From the NCBI GenBank assembly GCA_013203265.1, contig JABMQK010000195.1, forward strand, positions 1-5,557: 5,557 bases of DNA. Reading direction: 5' to 3'. The notes under the pieces are model-generated. The model was given only the letters and a program-made list of their open reading frames with translations, made no database searches and was not told the origin of the DNA. The DNA comes from a bacterium. Lineage in GTDB: Bacteria > Omnitrophota > Gorgyraeia > Velamenicoccales > JABMQK01. Position 1 is the stretch's first letter, and each line of letters starts with the position of its first letter. Shown piece after piece: positions 1 through 5,557 of this stretch. The position numbers and the translations under genes were made by a program.

Positions 1-25
1 CAAGATTTAACATACTCCTGTGATT

Positions 26-901
26 ATGAATAAAATGTTATTAATTATTATTTTCGCTGTTGTGATGGCCCTATTGGCGGTGGTAATGATTAATGCCTAT
101 TTAAATAGAGAGAAACAAAAGTACAAAATAGAAATCGAAGAGACATATGTAACAGTAGCTTCCCAGAGTATCCCAAAAGGCGCCACAGTTTTGCCTAATA
201 TGCTCAAACAGATTAAGTTTCCCGTCAAATACACACAGCCGGGTGCCCTTAAAAATCCCAATGCCGCCGTCGGCAAAATAGCCCTCGCAGATATTGTCAA
301 GGACGAGCAGATTTTGATGACTAAGCTTACAACCGTGCGCAAGACACAGGATAGCCTTGCAGTGCGGTTGCCTAAAGGCAAGAGGGCCTTTACGATTAAG
401 ATCGATTCCCTTTTGGCTGTGGGCGGCCAGATAAAAACCGGCGATTGCATCGATATCATAGGAGGTTTCCCATACACGCAGAATATCGATGGTAAAGCGG
501 TGACGGAAAACGTGAGTGTGACACTCTTCCAAAAGATCCTCGTAATGGGGATAAATAATAGTGGCGGCGATAAACTCGTATTCATTCTCGCGCTCACCCC
601 GCAGGAATCAGCGATCCTTTCTTATGCGATGACTCAAGGCGCCTTAAGGTTTGTTTTAAGGCAACCGTTAGATACGGCTATCGAGTCAGTTCCGCCTATC
701 GAAGCCAACGCCCTCTGGCAGTACATCCTTAGCACTTTAGGCCAGCAGATAATCCAGGCAGAGCAGGTTCAGCAGCAACAAGCTCAGCAACAACAAGAAG
801 AGGCGCCGCAGCGAATAGAGCAATCTTCCATGCCTGAGCCTGATCCTATGCTTGAAATTTACAGAGGCAGCAAAAAAGAAGAGATAAAATTAATAGATTA
901 A
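26..901 (+). CDS. cpaB: Flp/Tad pilus assembly protein CpaB (RcpC), SAF domain
   Basis: Inner-membrane-anchored periplasmic protein of the Tad pilus, thought to support or gate the secretin channel. Seen, numbering from the ATG at 26 (291 aa): a short N-terminus and one hydrophobic segment at about 4-24; a SAF domain at about 41-101, with IPKGATV, a later FPV, VGKIA and EQILMTKL; then an RcpC/CpaB-type domain at about 110-215 with a GGQIKTGDCIDIIGG turn. The C-terminal tail from about 239 is rich in Gln (QQQQAQQQQ), then acidic and proline-containing, and is probably disordered. Length fits the family. Start choice: the frame is closed by a TAA at 8-10; GTG at 20, ATG at 26 and ATG at 35 are all possible, and none has a clear Shine-Dalgarno. 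ATG 26 is preferred because it gives the usual short MNK start before the membrane helix. The gene is followed after 1 base by the secretin gene, as in classical tad operons. Identity is confident; the exact start is not. Confidence 0.9.
   Translation: MNKMLLIIIFAVVMALLAVVMINAYLNREKQKYKIEIEETYVTVASQSIPKGATVLPNMLKQIKFPVKYTQPGALKNPNAAVGKIALADIVKDEQILMTKLTTVRKTQDSLAVRLPKGKRAFTIKIDSLLAVGGQIKTGDCIDIIGGFPYTQNIDGKAVTENVSVTLFQKILVMGINNSGGDKLVFILALTPQESAILSYAMTQGALRFVLRQPLDTAIESVPPIEANALWQYILSTLGQQIIQAEQVQQQQAQQQQEEAPQRIEQSSMPEPDPMLEIYRGSKKEEIKLID
770..799 (+). repeat. Imperfect tandem repeat coding the CpaB Gln-rich tail
   Basis: Two adjacent 15-base units (770-784 and 785-799) match at 12 of 15 positions and encode QQQQA and QQQQE. 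CAG and CAA codons are mixed, so this is a short in-frame duplication that has diverged or been selected for glutamine content. It could vary in copy number by slippage without shifting the frame. Confidence 0.55.
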
Positions 902-902
902 G

Positions 903-2582
903 ATGAAAAGCTCAAATCACAATTTAGCCTACAGGCAGTCAAAATCGCCAACCAAAAATAAATTTTTTATCATAGCCTGCTTTATTATTTTAAGTTCTTT
1001 TATTAGCATCAGTCTTCAAGCGGATATTCTGGATTATCTTGAATCCAGGGAGATTACGATTATTATTGGCGAAACTAAACCATTAAGTGTTAACAACCCA
1101 CAACGAGTAAAGATTGGTAATCCGGATCTTCTCGACGTGGTTAGTGCGGGCAAAAAGGAACTTTTGTTGTCTGGGTTAGCAGCAGGTGAGACCGAGCTTA
1201 CCATAGTAGATGATTTTGGCAAGCACATCTATACCGTAAAAATATTTACGCAAGATTTAAAAAAGCTAAAAGAGAGAATAGATATTTTATTAAAGGCTGT
1301 AGGCTTTGATGGGTTGTCTACTCAGATAGGAGATAAAGAGAGAAAGGTCTTTATTCTGGGACAGCTGCCCATGTCAAAAAAAGATGCTTTAGAGAATAAG
1401 CTGGAATTGGTAAAAGATCGAATCGTTAATCTCGTTGAGTTTTTCGAAGATGTCCCTACGGTAGAAGTCGATGTAGAGGTTTTAGAGATTGCAAAGACGG
1501 ATTTAGATACCCTTGGTTTTAGCTGGAATCAGACAATCCTTTTCAACGAGCCGAGCGGTGCCGATAATTTTCCCAATGAAATCCTTAATCCAAAACATAC
1601 CTTAAAAATCTTAAAGACATGGAGGGCGACCTCTTTAGCTGCCACTTTAAATCTGCTCAAACAGGATAATAAGGTGCGTACTCTGTCTCGGCCAAAACTT
1701 GTATGCCTGAGTGGCAAAGAGGCAAAGTTGCTGGTAGGTGGAGAAAGGCCTATTATTGTCGGGAGCACAACGACAACCGACGGTGGCAGTTCCACTACAT
1801 CATATGACATAGAGCTTAAGGAATACGGCATAGCTTTAAATGTAAAGCCTACGGTTAAAGGAAGTGATGTAATACAAGTTAGTCTAAATGTTGAGATTAC
1901 CGAGATAGATGATGCAAATGTATTAGCGCTTAGTGGGGAGATTTCTACGCCGGGCTTTACCGAGAGAAGCGCGCAGACAGAGTTGTCTGTGTTGAGCGGC
2001 CAGACGGTATTTCTTGCTGGCTTGATTAAATCAGTAGATTCCGATCTTAGAACAGAGGTTCCTTTTTTGGGTCGTATCCCTATTTTAGGCCTTCTTTTTC
2101 GCAAGAAAGACTTAGACCAGAGAGATACAGAGATAGTCATAACCTTAACTCCTACCATTATTAGAAATCGACCCCCGCTGGCGACTACCACGAAGGTGGT
2201 AGTAGATACATCGAAAAAACAAGAAGATACTTTCGAAATAAAAGTCGTTGAGTCGCAAGAAACATATTTACTTGATCAAGAGGACCCCATTGTAAAATAC
2301 TCTTCTCTAGTTCAAAATATCATAAATTCTAACATAGAGTATCCCGAGGAGTTAAGGGATGAAGGTGTCAAAGGCACAGTTAAATTAAGCCTGCATCTGC
2401 TGCCCACAGGTAAACTCTTGGGTGTAATCATTATGAAGTCTTCAGGCAGTGATCTATTGGATGACTCAGCAGAGTTTGCGGTTAAAAAACTTTCACCTTT
2501 TCCGGTTTTTCCATCGAGTGTAAAACTTAAGGAACTCTGGATTGATATTCCCATAGTCTATGAGGTAGAGGAATACCTTTAA
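903..2582 (+). CDS. cpaC: Tad pilus secretin CpaC (RcpA) with C-terminal TonB-like domain
   Basis: Outer-membrane secretin through which the Flp pilus leaves the cell. Seen (559 aa): a basic N-region, then a hydrophobic stretch at about 21-39 ending LQA, a plausible signal peptide cut near residue 40. Residues about 50-115 resemble the pilus-formation N-terminal domain of CpaC (IIIGETKPLSV, then a GLAAGETELTIVD turn). Residues 118-180 look like a BON/ring-type domain. The secretin core runs about 240-420 and includes TLSRPKLVCLSGKEAKLLVGGE and, near its end, the secretin signature VPFLGRIPILGLLF (387-399 region), then TEIVITLTPTII. A polar linker (about 421-463) leads to residues 468-557, which read as a TonB C-terminal domain: YPEELRDEGVKGTVKLSL, PTGKL, SSGSDLLDDSA and PFPVFP. 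This extra domain is not part of usual CpaC. The ATG lies 1 base after the cpaB stop with no good Shine-Dalgarno, suggesting coupled translation. Secretin identity is very sure; the role of the added domain is unknown. Confidence 0.93.
   Translation: MKSSNHNLAYRQSKSPTKNKFFIIACFIILSSFISISLQADILDYLESREITIIIGETKPLSVNNPQRVKIGNPDLLDVVSAGKKELLLSGLAAGETELTIVDDFGKHIYTVKIFTQDLKKLKERIDILLKAVGFDGLSTQIGDKERKVFILGQLPMSKKDALENKLELVKDRIVNLVEFFEDVPTVEVDVEVLEIAKTDLDTLGFSWNQTILFNEPSGADNFPNEILNPKHTLKILKTWRATSLAATLNLLKQDNKVRTLSRPKLVCLSGKEAKLLVGGERPIIVGSTTTTDGGSSTTSYDIELKEYGIALNVKPTVKGSDVIQVSLNVEITEIDDANVLALSGEISTPGFTERSAQTELSVLSGQTVFLAGLIKSVDSDLRTEVPFLGRIPILGLLFRKKDLDQRDTEIVITLTPTIIRNRPPLATTTKVVVDTSKKQEDTFEIKVVESQETYLLDQEDPIVKYSSLVQNIINSNIEYPEELRDEGVKGTVKLSLHLLPTGKLLGVIIMKSSGSDLLDDSAEFAVKKLSPFPVFPSSVKLKELWIDIPIVYEVEEYL
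2304..2573 (+). other. TonB_C-like domain fused to the secretin
   Basis: Residues about 468-557 of the secretin carry the pattern of TonB C-terminal domains: a YP pair, then EGVKGTVKLSLHLLPTGKL (the EGxVxVxFxVxxxGxV strand-turn), SSG, LLDDSA (LDxAA-like), a PFPVFP segment and a closing hydrophobic strand. In TonB this domain contacts outer-membrane receptors and sits in the periplasm. Here there is no TonB membrane anchor, since the domain is tethered to an outer-membrane channel. It may serve as a periplasmic docking module, but that is inference. Confidence 0.8.
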
Positions 2583-2585
2583 AAT

Positions 2586-4751
2586 ATGAAAGCAAAATTA
2601 ATTTCTTTGTTTAGCACAAAAGGCGGCGTGGGCAAGACTACCATCGCTGTTAATTTAGCCGTTGCCCTTGCACAGGAAGGTAAGCGTGTAATGCTTGTAG
2701 ATTTCGATCTGCAGGCCGCCCAGGATATGTCCAGGATGCTAGATATCACAGCCCAGTATTCAATGTATGATATGGCTGCGATAGTAGATAAGATTCAGGA
2801 ATTGGGAAATATTAAAGATTACATCACTCTCGTTCCTTCGGCGGGGATAGATTTTTTACCCGCGATTACAAGGCCGAGGCAGGCGCCTCATATCATCATA
2901 AAACGCGTGGATGCGATTATGAATATGCTGCTTGAGCACTACGATTTTATTATCTTAGACGGAGGAAAGGCCTTTACCGATAGCCTCATAGCAGCTTTTA
3001 ATTGTTCTAATCTTATTTTATTTGTGGTCACCCCAGACATCATCTCAGTCTATGAGACACGTTGGAGCCTGGATGTTTTACAGTCTCTGCACTTTCCTTT
3101 AAAGATGGTCAAGCTTTTATTAAATCGCTCTGAAAGCAAATCGTCACTCTCTTTGCAGGAGATAAATTTAGCCTTGCCTTATGAGATTCTATCCCACATC
3201 CCTAGCGAAGGCAGGGTTGTGGGTATGGCTTTAAACAGGGGAGTTCCTGTTATTCTCGACAATCCCAAAAGTAGAGTAAGCCTATCATTAAAAAAGTTAG
3301 CAGAGGCACTTATTAAGAGGAAGGATATTTACATTAAACATCAGGAATTAAAGCAGTTGCGCTTCCAGACAAAAGAGAAGTTGCCGAGCGCAGGCACGTT
3401 TTGGGATAATGTTGGGTTGACTGAGGCATTAAGGAAGATAGATGTTATTACTGAAGATGACGAGGTTGTTAAGTTAAAGAGGCGCATCCATCAGAGGCTG
3501 ATTGAAGAGTTAGATCTTAAGAGGCTCGACTTAGAAATTATTACCAATCCTAAAAAGGCCAAAGAATTAAGAGAGAAGGCAGAGAGGATAGTTACCAATT
3601 TATTGACGGAAGAGACAGGCGCATTTTTGTCTTCTTTTGAGGTAAGAGGGCGTCTGGTAAAAGAGGTTTGTGACGAGGCTTTGGGCCTAGGCCCGCTAGA
3701 GGATCTTCTAAAAGATAGCGAAGTAACGGACATCATGATTAATAATAAGGATCAGGTCTATGTGGAGCGTCGCGGTAAATTGGAATTGACCACCAAAAAA
3801 TTTATCTCTAATGATCAGGTGCGAATTATTATTGAAAGGATTGTCGCTCCTTTAGGCAGGCGTTTGGATGAATCTGTGCCTATGGTGGACGCCAGGCTCC
3901 CCGACGGTTCGCGTGTCAATGCCATTATTCCACCCCTGGCGCTCGGTGGGCCTACGCTTACAATCAGGAAATTCGCCAGAGAACACTATGAAATGGATGA
4001 TTTGGTAGATCGTTTTAACAGCCTTAGTAAACCCATGGCTGATTTTTTAAAGGCTTGTGTTGTTACAAGAAAAAATATAATTGTCTCCGGTGGAACAGGT
4101 TCTGGTAAAACTACATTTTTAAATATTCTTTCTACCTTTGTGCCGGACAACGAACGTATCGTCACAATTGAGGATGCAGCAGAGCTTAAGCTTGATCAAG
4201 ATCACTGGGTGAGATTGGAGTCTCGTCCCCCCAATATCGAAGGCAAGGGCGCGATTACAGCAAGAGAACTATTCAGAAATACCCTTAGAATGCGTCCGGA
4301 TAGAATTGTGGTCGGAGAGTGCCGTGGTGATGAGGTTCTCGATATGTTGCAGGCGATGAATACCGGCCATGACGGCTCTATGACTACTATCCACGCCAAT
4401 TCCACCGAGGATGTTTTGACCAGGTTAGATTCTATGATTCTAATGAGCGGAGTAGAGCTTCCCATAAGGGCGATTCGCGAGATGATCGCTTCAGCTGTTG
4501 ATATGATTGTGCAGACCGCTCGTCTATCCGACGGCACGCGTAGAGTTGTGCAGATAAGTGAGGTCGTTGGCATGCTCGATGAGACCCATATTAAACTGCA
4601 GGACATTTTTGTCTTTAAACAGACAGGAATAGATAGGGAGAATAAGAAGGTTATCGGAGATTTTCACGCCACAGGAAAAGTTCCTACCTTTTATGAGGAT
4701 ATTGTAACTAGGGGTATTGATTTGCCCCGCGACATCTTCAAAACCACGTAA
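2586..4751 (+). CDS. TadZ/CpaE-TadA/CpaF fusion ATPase of the Tad pilus
   Basis: A single 721-aa chain joins the pilus-localisation ATPase TadZ/CpaE to the secretion ATPase TadA/CpaF, both cytoplasmic. Residues 1-250 form a MinD/ParA-type ATPase: deviant Walker A KGGVGKTT at 12-19 with signature Lys12, VMLVDFDLQ at 35-43, and a Walker B-like FIILDGG at 121-127. The receiver-like N-terminal domain of many TadZ/CpaE proteins is absent. About 250-295 is linker. From about 295 a full CpaF follows: N-terminal helices (LKRRIHQRLIEELDL), GLGPLEDLL, VPMVDARLPDGSRVNAIIPP at 431-450, Walker A GGTGSGKTT at 502-510 (Lys508), an Asp box TIEDAAELKL at 527-536, Walker B and neighbouring residues RPDRIVVGECRGDE at 570-583, and a His box TGHDGSMTTIHAN at 593-605. 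All catalytic motifs appear intact. The start lies 3 bases after the secretin stop; AGAGGA at 2567-2572 is a possible but distant ribosome site. In ordinary tad operons these are two adjacent genes, so the fusion keeps their order. The CpaF C-terminus (ATGKVPTF, GIDLP) is complete. Confidence 0.93.
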   Translation: MKAKLISLFSTKGGVGKTTIAVNLAVALAQEGKRVMLVDFDLQAAQDMSRMLDITAQYSMYDMAAIVDKIQELGNIKDYITLVPSAGIDFLPAITRPRQAPHIIIKRVDAIMNMLLEHYDFIILDGGKAFTDSLIAAFNCSNLILFVVTPDIISVYETRWSLDVLQSLHFPLKMVKLLLNRSESKSSLSLQEINLALPYEILSHIPSEGRVVGMALNRGVPVILDNPKSRVSLSLKKLAEALIKRKDIYIKHQELKQLRFQTKEKLPSAGTFWDNVGLTEALRKIDVITEDDEVVKLKRRIHQRLIEELDLKRLDLEIITNPKKAKELREKAERIVTNLLTEETGAFLSSFEVRGRLVKEVCDEALGLGPLEDLLKDSEVTDIMINNKDQVYVERRGKLELTTKKFISNDQVRIIIERIVAPLGRRLDESVPMVDARLPDGSRVNAIIPPLALGGPTLTIRKFAREHYEMDDLVDRFNSLSKPMADFLKACVVTRKNIIVSGGTGSGKTTFLNILSTFVPDNERIVTIEDAAELKLDQDHWVRLESRPPNIEGKGAITARELFRNTLRMRPDRIVVGECRGDEVLDMLQAMNTGHDGSMTTIHANSTEDVLTRLDSMILMSGVELPIRAIREMIASAVDMIVQTARLSDGTRRVVQISEVVGMLDETHIKLQDIFVFKQTGIDRENKKVIGDFHATGKVPTFYEDIVTRGIDLPRDIFKTT

Positions 4752-4766
4752 AGAAAAATGGAAAAG

Positions 4767-4785
4767 AAAGGGGACGGTTCTATTT
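4767..4785 (+). repeat. Left 19-bp inverted repeat of the transposase element
   Basis: AAAGGGGACGGTTCTATTT is the exact reverse complement of 5530-5548. It has no internal palindrome of note, so it is unlike classic REP hairpins. Its inner end overlaps two bases of the transposase stop codon (4784-4786). GGGGACGGTTCT-type sequences beside such transposases are, from memory, common in several bacterial lineages. Confidence 0.9.
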
Positions 4786-5461
4786 AATCTTCTTTTTTCT
4801 TTGGTCGTCCTCTCATCAAGCGAGTATTGTTAATTTTGAATTTAGCCTCCATTCGTTTTATAAATTCCTTTGTTCCTAAGAATAATTGGTTATATAGCTT
4901 GTTGTTTATACCTTTTTCTTTATCCAGTTGCAACTTTCGATACGCTTCTTGTCTTTCTTTATTATCACGCCCTAATTCTTTATAACAAGGATCCCTATCG
5001 ATTAAAGTATCTATTTTGCCATAGGCATAATAATTATAACTTGAATGAGGGTACTTTTTTGCAGAATCAACGATCTTTGCCCTAACAGGATTGCGTTCTA
5101 TATATAACCCACAGGCAAGTAAATATTCATCTTTTTCTATCAGCAGGCTTTTGAAACGATCCTGCCAAAAATGTCCTACATAGTCGTATTTTCTTTTATA
5201 ATGATTAAAATAGAAAAGATTGAGCCTTTTTATCATTTTTGATAGCTCTGTCTTTTTGTTCGTCTTTATAATCAAATGAATATGATTACTCATAAGGCAA
5301 TAATGATATAGGTTAAAGGGTTGCTGCTCTTTTAGTTCTTTAAGTATGTTTTTATATGCATGGAAATCTGTCTCACCGAGAAAGACTCGTTGCTTATTAT
5401 TTCCTCTGGTGAGGATATGAAAAATTCCTTCTTCTGTATATATCCTTGCTACTCTAGGCAT
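4784..5461 (-). CDS. REP-associated tyrosine transposase (Y1_Tnp, IS200-like)
   Basis: A 225-aa single-strand DNA transposase of the HUH/Y1 class, which would cut and rejoin DNA through a 5'-phosphotyrosine. Seen: N-terminal HILTRGNNKQRVF (15-27), typical of this group; the metal-binding HUH motif as HIH at 60-62 within LMSNHIHLII; GHFWQDRFKS (96-105), a conserved block of REP-associated transposases; and LYIERNPVRAKIV (119-131), where Tyr120 is the likely catalytic tyrosine. A basic tail ends RGRPKKKED. Length is normal for the family and no frameshift or missing key residue is seen, so it may be active. The ATG at 5461 is preceded by AGAG about 7 bases upstream and by its own promoter. The stop overlaps the left inverted repeat. 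It faces the Tad genes and plays no evident part in pilus assembly. Assignment to Y1_Tnp is sure; the choice between a classic IS and a domesticated RAYT is open. Confidence 0.93.
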   Translation of the reverse strand: MPRVARIYTEEGIFHILTRGNNKQRVFLGETDFHAYKNILKELKEQQPFNLYHYCLMSNHIHLIIKTNKKTELSKMIKRLNLFYFNHYKRKYDYVGHFWQDRFKSLLIEKDEYLLACGLYIERNPVRAKIVDSAKKYPHSSYNYYAYGKIDTLIDRDPCYKELGRDNKERQEAYRKLQLDKEKGINNKLYNQLFLGTKEFIKRMEAKFKINNTRLMRGRPKKKED

Positions 5462-5468
5462 AAAAAAT

Positions 5469-5475
5469 CTCTTTT
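5469..5475 (-). promoter_or_regulatory. Weak ribosome binding site of the transposase
   Basis: On the minus strand AAAAGAG precedes the ATG by about 7 bases. It is a partial match to the Shine-Dalgarno, consistent with low transposase output, and supports the ATG at 5461 as the start. Confidence 0.45.
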
Positions 5476-5498
5476 AAAAACTTTACGATTTTAAAGAA

Positions 5499-5527
5499 AT
5501 TTTACCATTACTATTAACCTATGTCAA
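5499..5527 (-). promoter_or_regulatory. Sigma70-type promoter of the transposase
   Basis: Reading the minus strand, a perfect TTGACA (5527-5522) is followed by exactly 17 bases and TAAAAT (5504-5499), which matches the consensus -10 at five of six positions. Transcription would start near 5492, giving a leader of about 30 bases before the transposase ATG. The -35 box lies two bases inside the right inverted repeat (5530-5548), so the element appears to carry its own promoter. Confidence 0.7.
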
Positions 5528-5529
5528 GA

Positions 5530-5548
5530 AAATAGAACCGTCCCCTTT
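5530..5548 (-). repeat. Right 19-bp inverted repeat of the transposase element
   Basis: AAATAGAACCGTCCCCTTT on the + strand matches 4767-4785 in inverted orientation at all 19 positions. The match stops at both edges: the next bases inward and outward differ. It lies directly upstream of the transposase promoter. Only 9 bases of the window remain beyond it. Confidence 0.9.
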
Positions 5549-5557
5549 AATTATCCC

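Larger units (their letters stand above)
4767..5548. mobile_element. IS200/RAYT-type transposon with 19-bp inverted ends
   Basis: A compact 782-bp unit bounded by perfect 19-bp inverted repeats contains only one minus-strand transposase gene and its promoter. Family knowledge: Y1 (HUH) transposases of the IS200/REP-associated group act on single-stranded DNA and normally leave no target duplication. None is seen here, since the left flank ends GGAAAAG and the right flank begins AATTATCCC. Much of the element looks more AT-rich than the adjoining end of the TadA region, which suggests separate ancestry. It lies 15 bases after the tadA stop in the opposite direction, so its transcript would run antisense into the end of the ATPase gene. 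Whether the unit moves as a whole, or the ends are chromosomal repeats captured with a domesticated transposase, cannot be decided from one copy. Confidence 0.8.

Noticed and set aside
97..597. Two overlapping minus-strand open frames opposite cpaB
   Set aside because: Both are shadows of the conserved SAF/RcpC coding region and show no motifs of their own.
1529..2191. Long minus-strand open frame of 220 codons opposite the secretin
   Set aside because: The plus strand here encodes conserved secretin sequence; the antisense product has no recognisable domain or ribosome site.
3683..3694. Perfect 12-bp palindrome GGGCCTAGGCCC
   Set aside because: It lies within conserved CpaF codons (the GLGP motif), and about one 12-bp palindrome is expected by chance in a window this long.
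4741..4786. Possible intrinsic terminator between the fusion ATPase gene and the transposase
   Set aside because: No GC-rich stem with a following T-run was found on either strand; the left inverted repeat does not fold on itself and its partner is about 750 bases away.
4870..5085. Plus-strand open frame of 71 codons
   Set aside because: It lies wholly inside the transposase gene on the opposite strand, has no family motif and looks like a shadow frame.
5481..5496. Small hairpin CTTTA-cgattt-TAAAG in the transposase leader
   Set aside because: A 5-bp AT-rich stem is too weak and too likely by chance to call a regulatory structure or a transposase recognition hairpin.

Overview
The window holds the envelope and motor part of a Tad (tight adherence, type IVc pilus) locus, followed by a small self-contained IS200/REP-associated tyrosine transposase element. 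All three Tad genes lie on the + strand, nearly back to back: cpaB/rcpC (26-901), cpaC/rcpA secretin (903-2582) and one long gene encoding TadZ/CpaE and TadA/CpaF in a single chain (2586-4751). The spacers are 1 and 3 bases, so this is almost certainly one transcript with coupled translation. The operon promoter lies upstream of the window. The platform genes tadB and tadC, which usually follow tadA, are not present here.

An outer-membrane secretin implies a diderm bacterium. Moderate-to-low GC, the unusual fusions and the GGGGACGGTTCT-type ends of the transposon fit an uncultured lineage such as Omnitrophota or Elusimicrobiota. That placement is an impression and was not tested.

Two architectures stand out. 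The secretin carries an extra C-terminal domain that reads as a TonB C-terminal domain, joined by a linker of about 40 residues. The MinD/ParA-like localisation ATPase (TadZ) is fused in frame to the complete secretion ATPase (TadA), with two intact P-loops in one 721-residue protein and no recognisable TadZ N-terminal receiver-like domain. In the expected working order, CpaB and the secretin form the periplasmic and outer-membrane channel, TadZ places the machine in the cell, and TadA powers pilin polymerisation. Here localisation and motor are fixed at 1:1.

From 4767 to 5548 lies a 782-bp element bounded by perfect 19-bp inverted repeats. It encodes one transposase on the minus strand (4784-5461) with an HIH (HUH) motif and a candidate catalytic tyrosine. 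A near-consensus sigma70 promoter (TTGACA, 17 nt, TAAAAT) sits directly inside the right repeat, and the transposase stop codon overlaps the left repeat. The element begins 15 bases after the tadA stop, where the next Tad gene would be expected. The last 9 bases of the window lie outside it and cannot be assigned.
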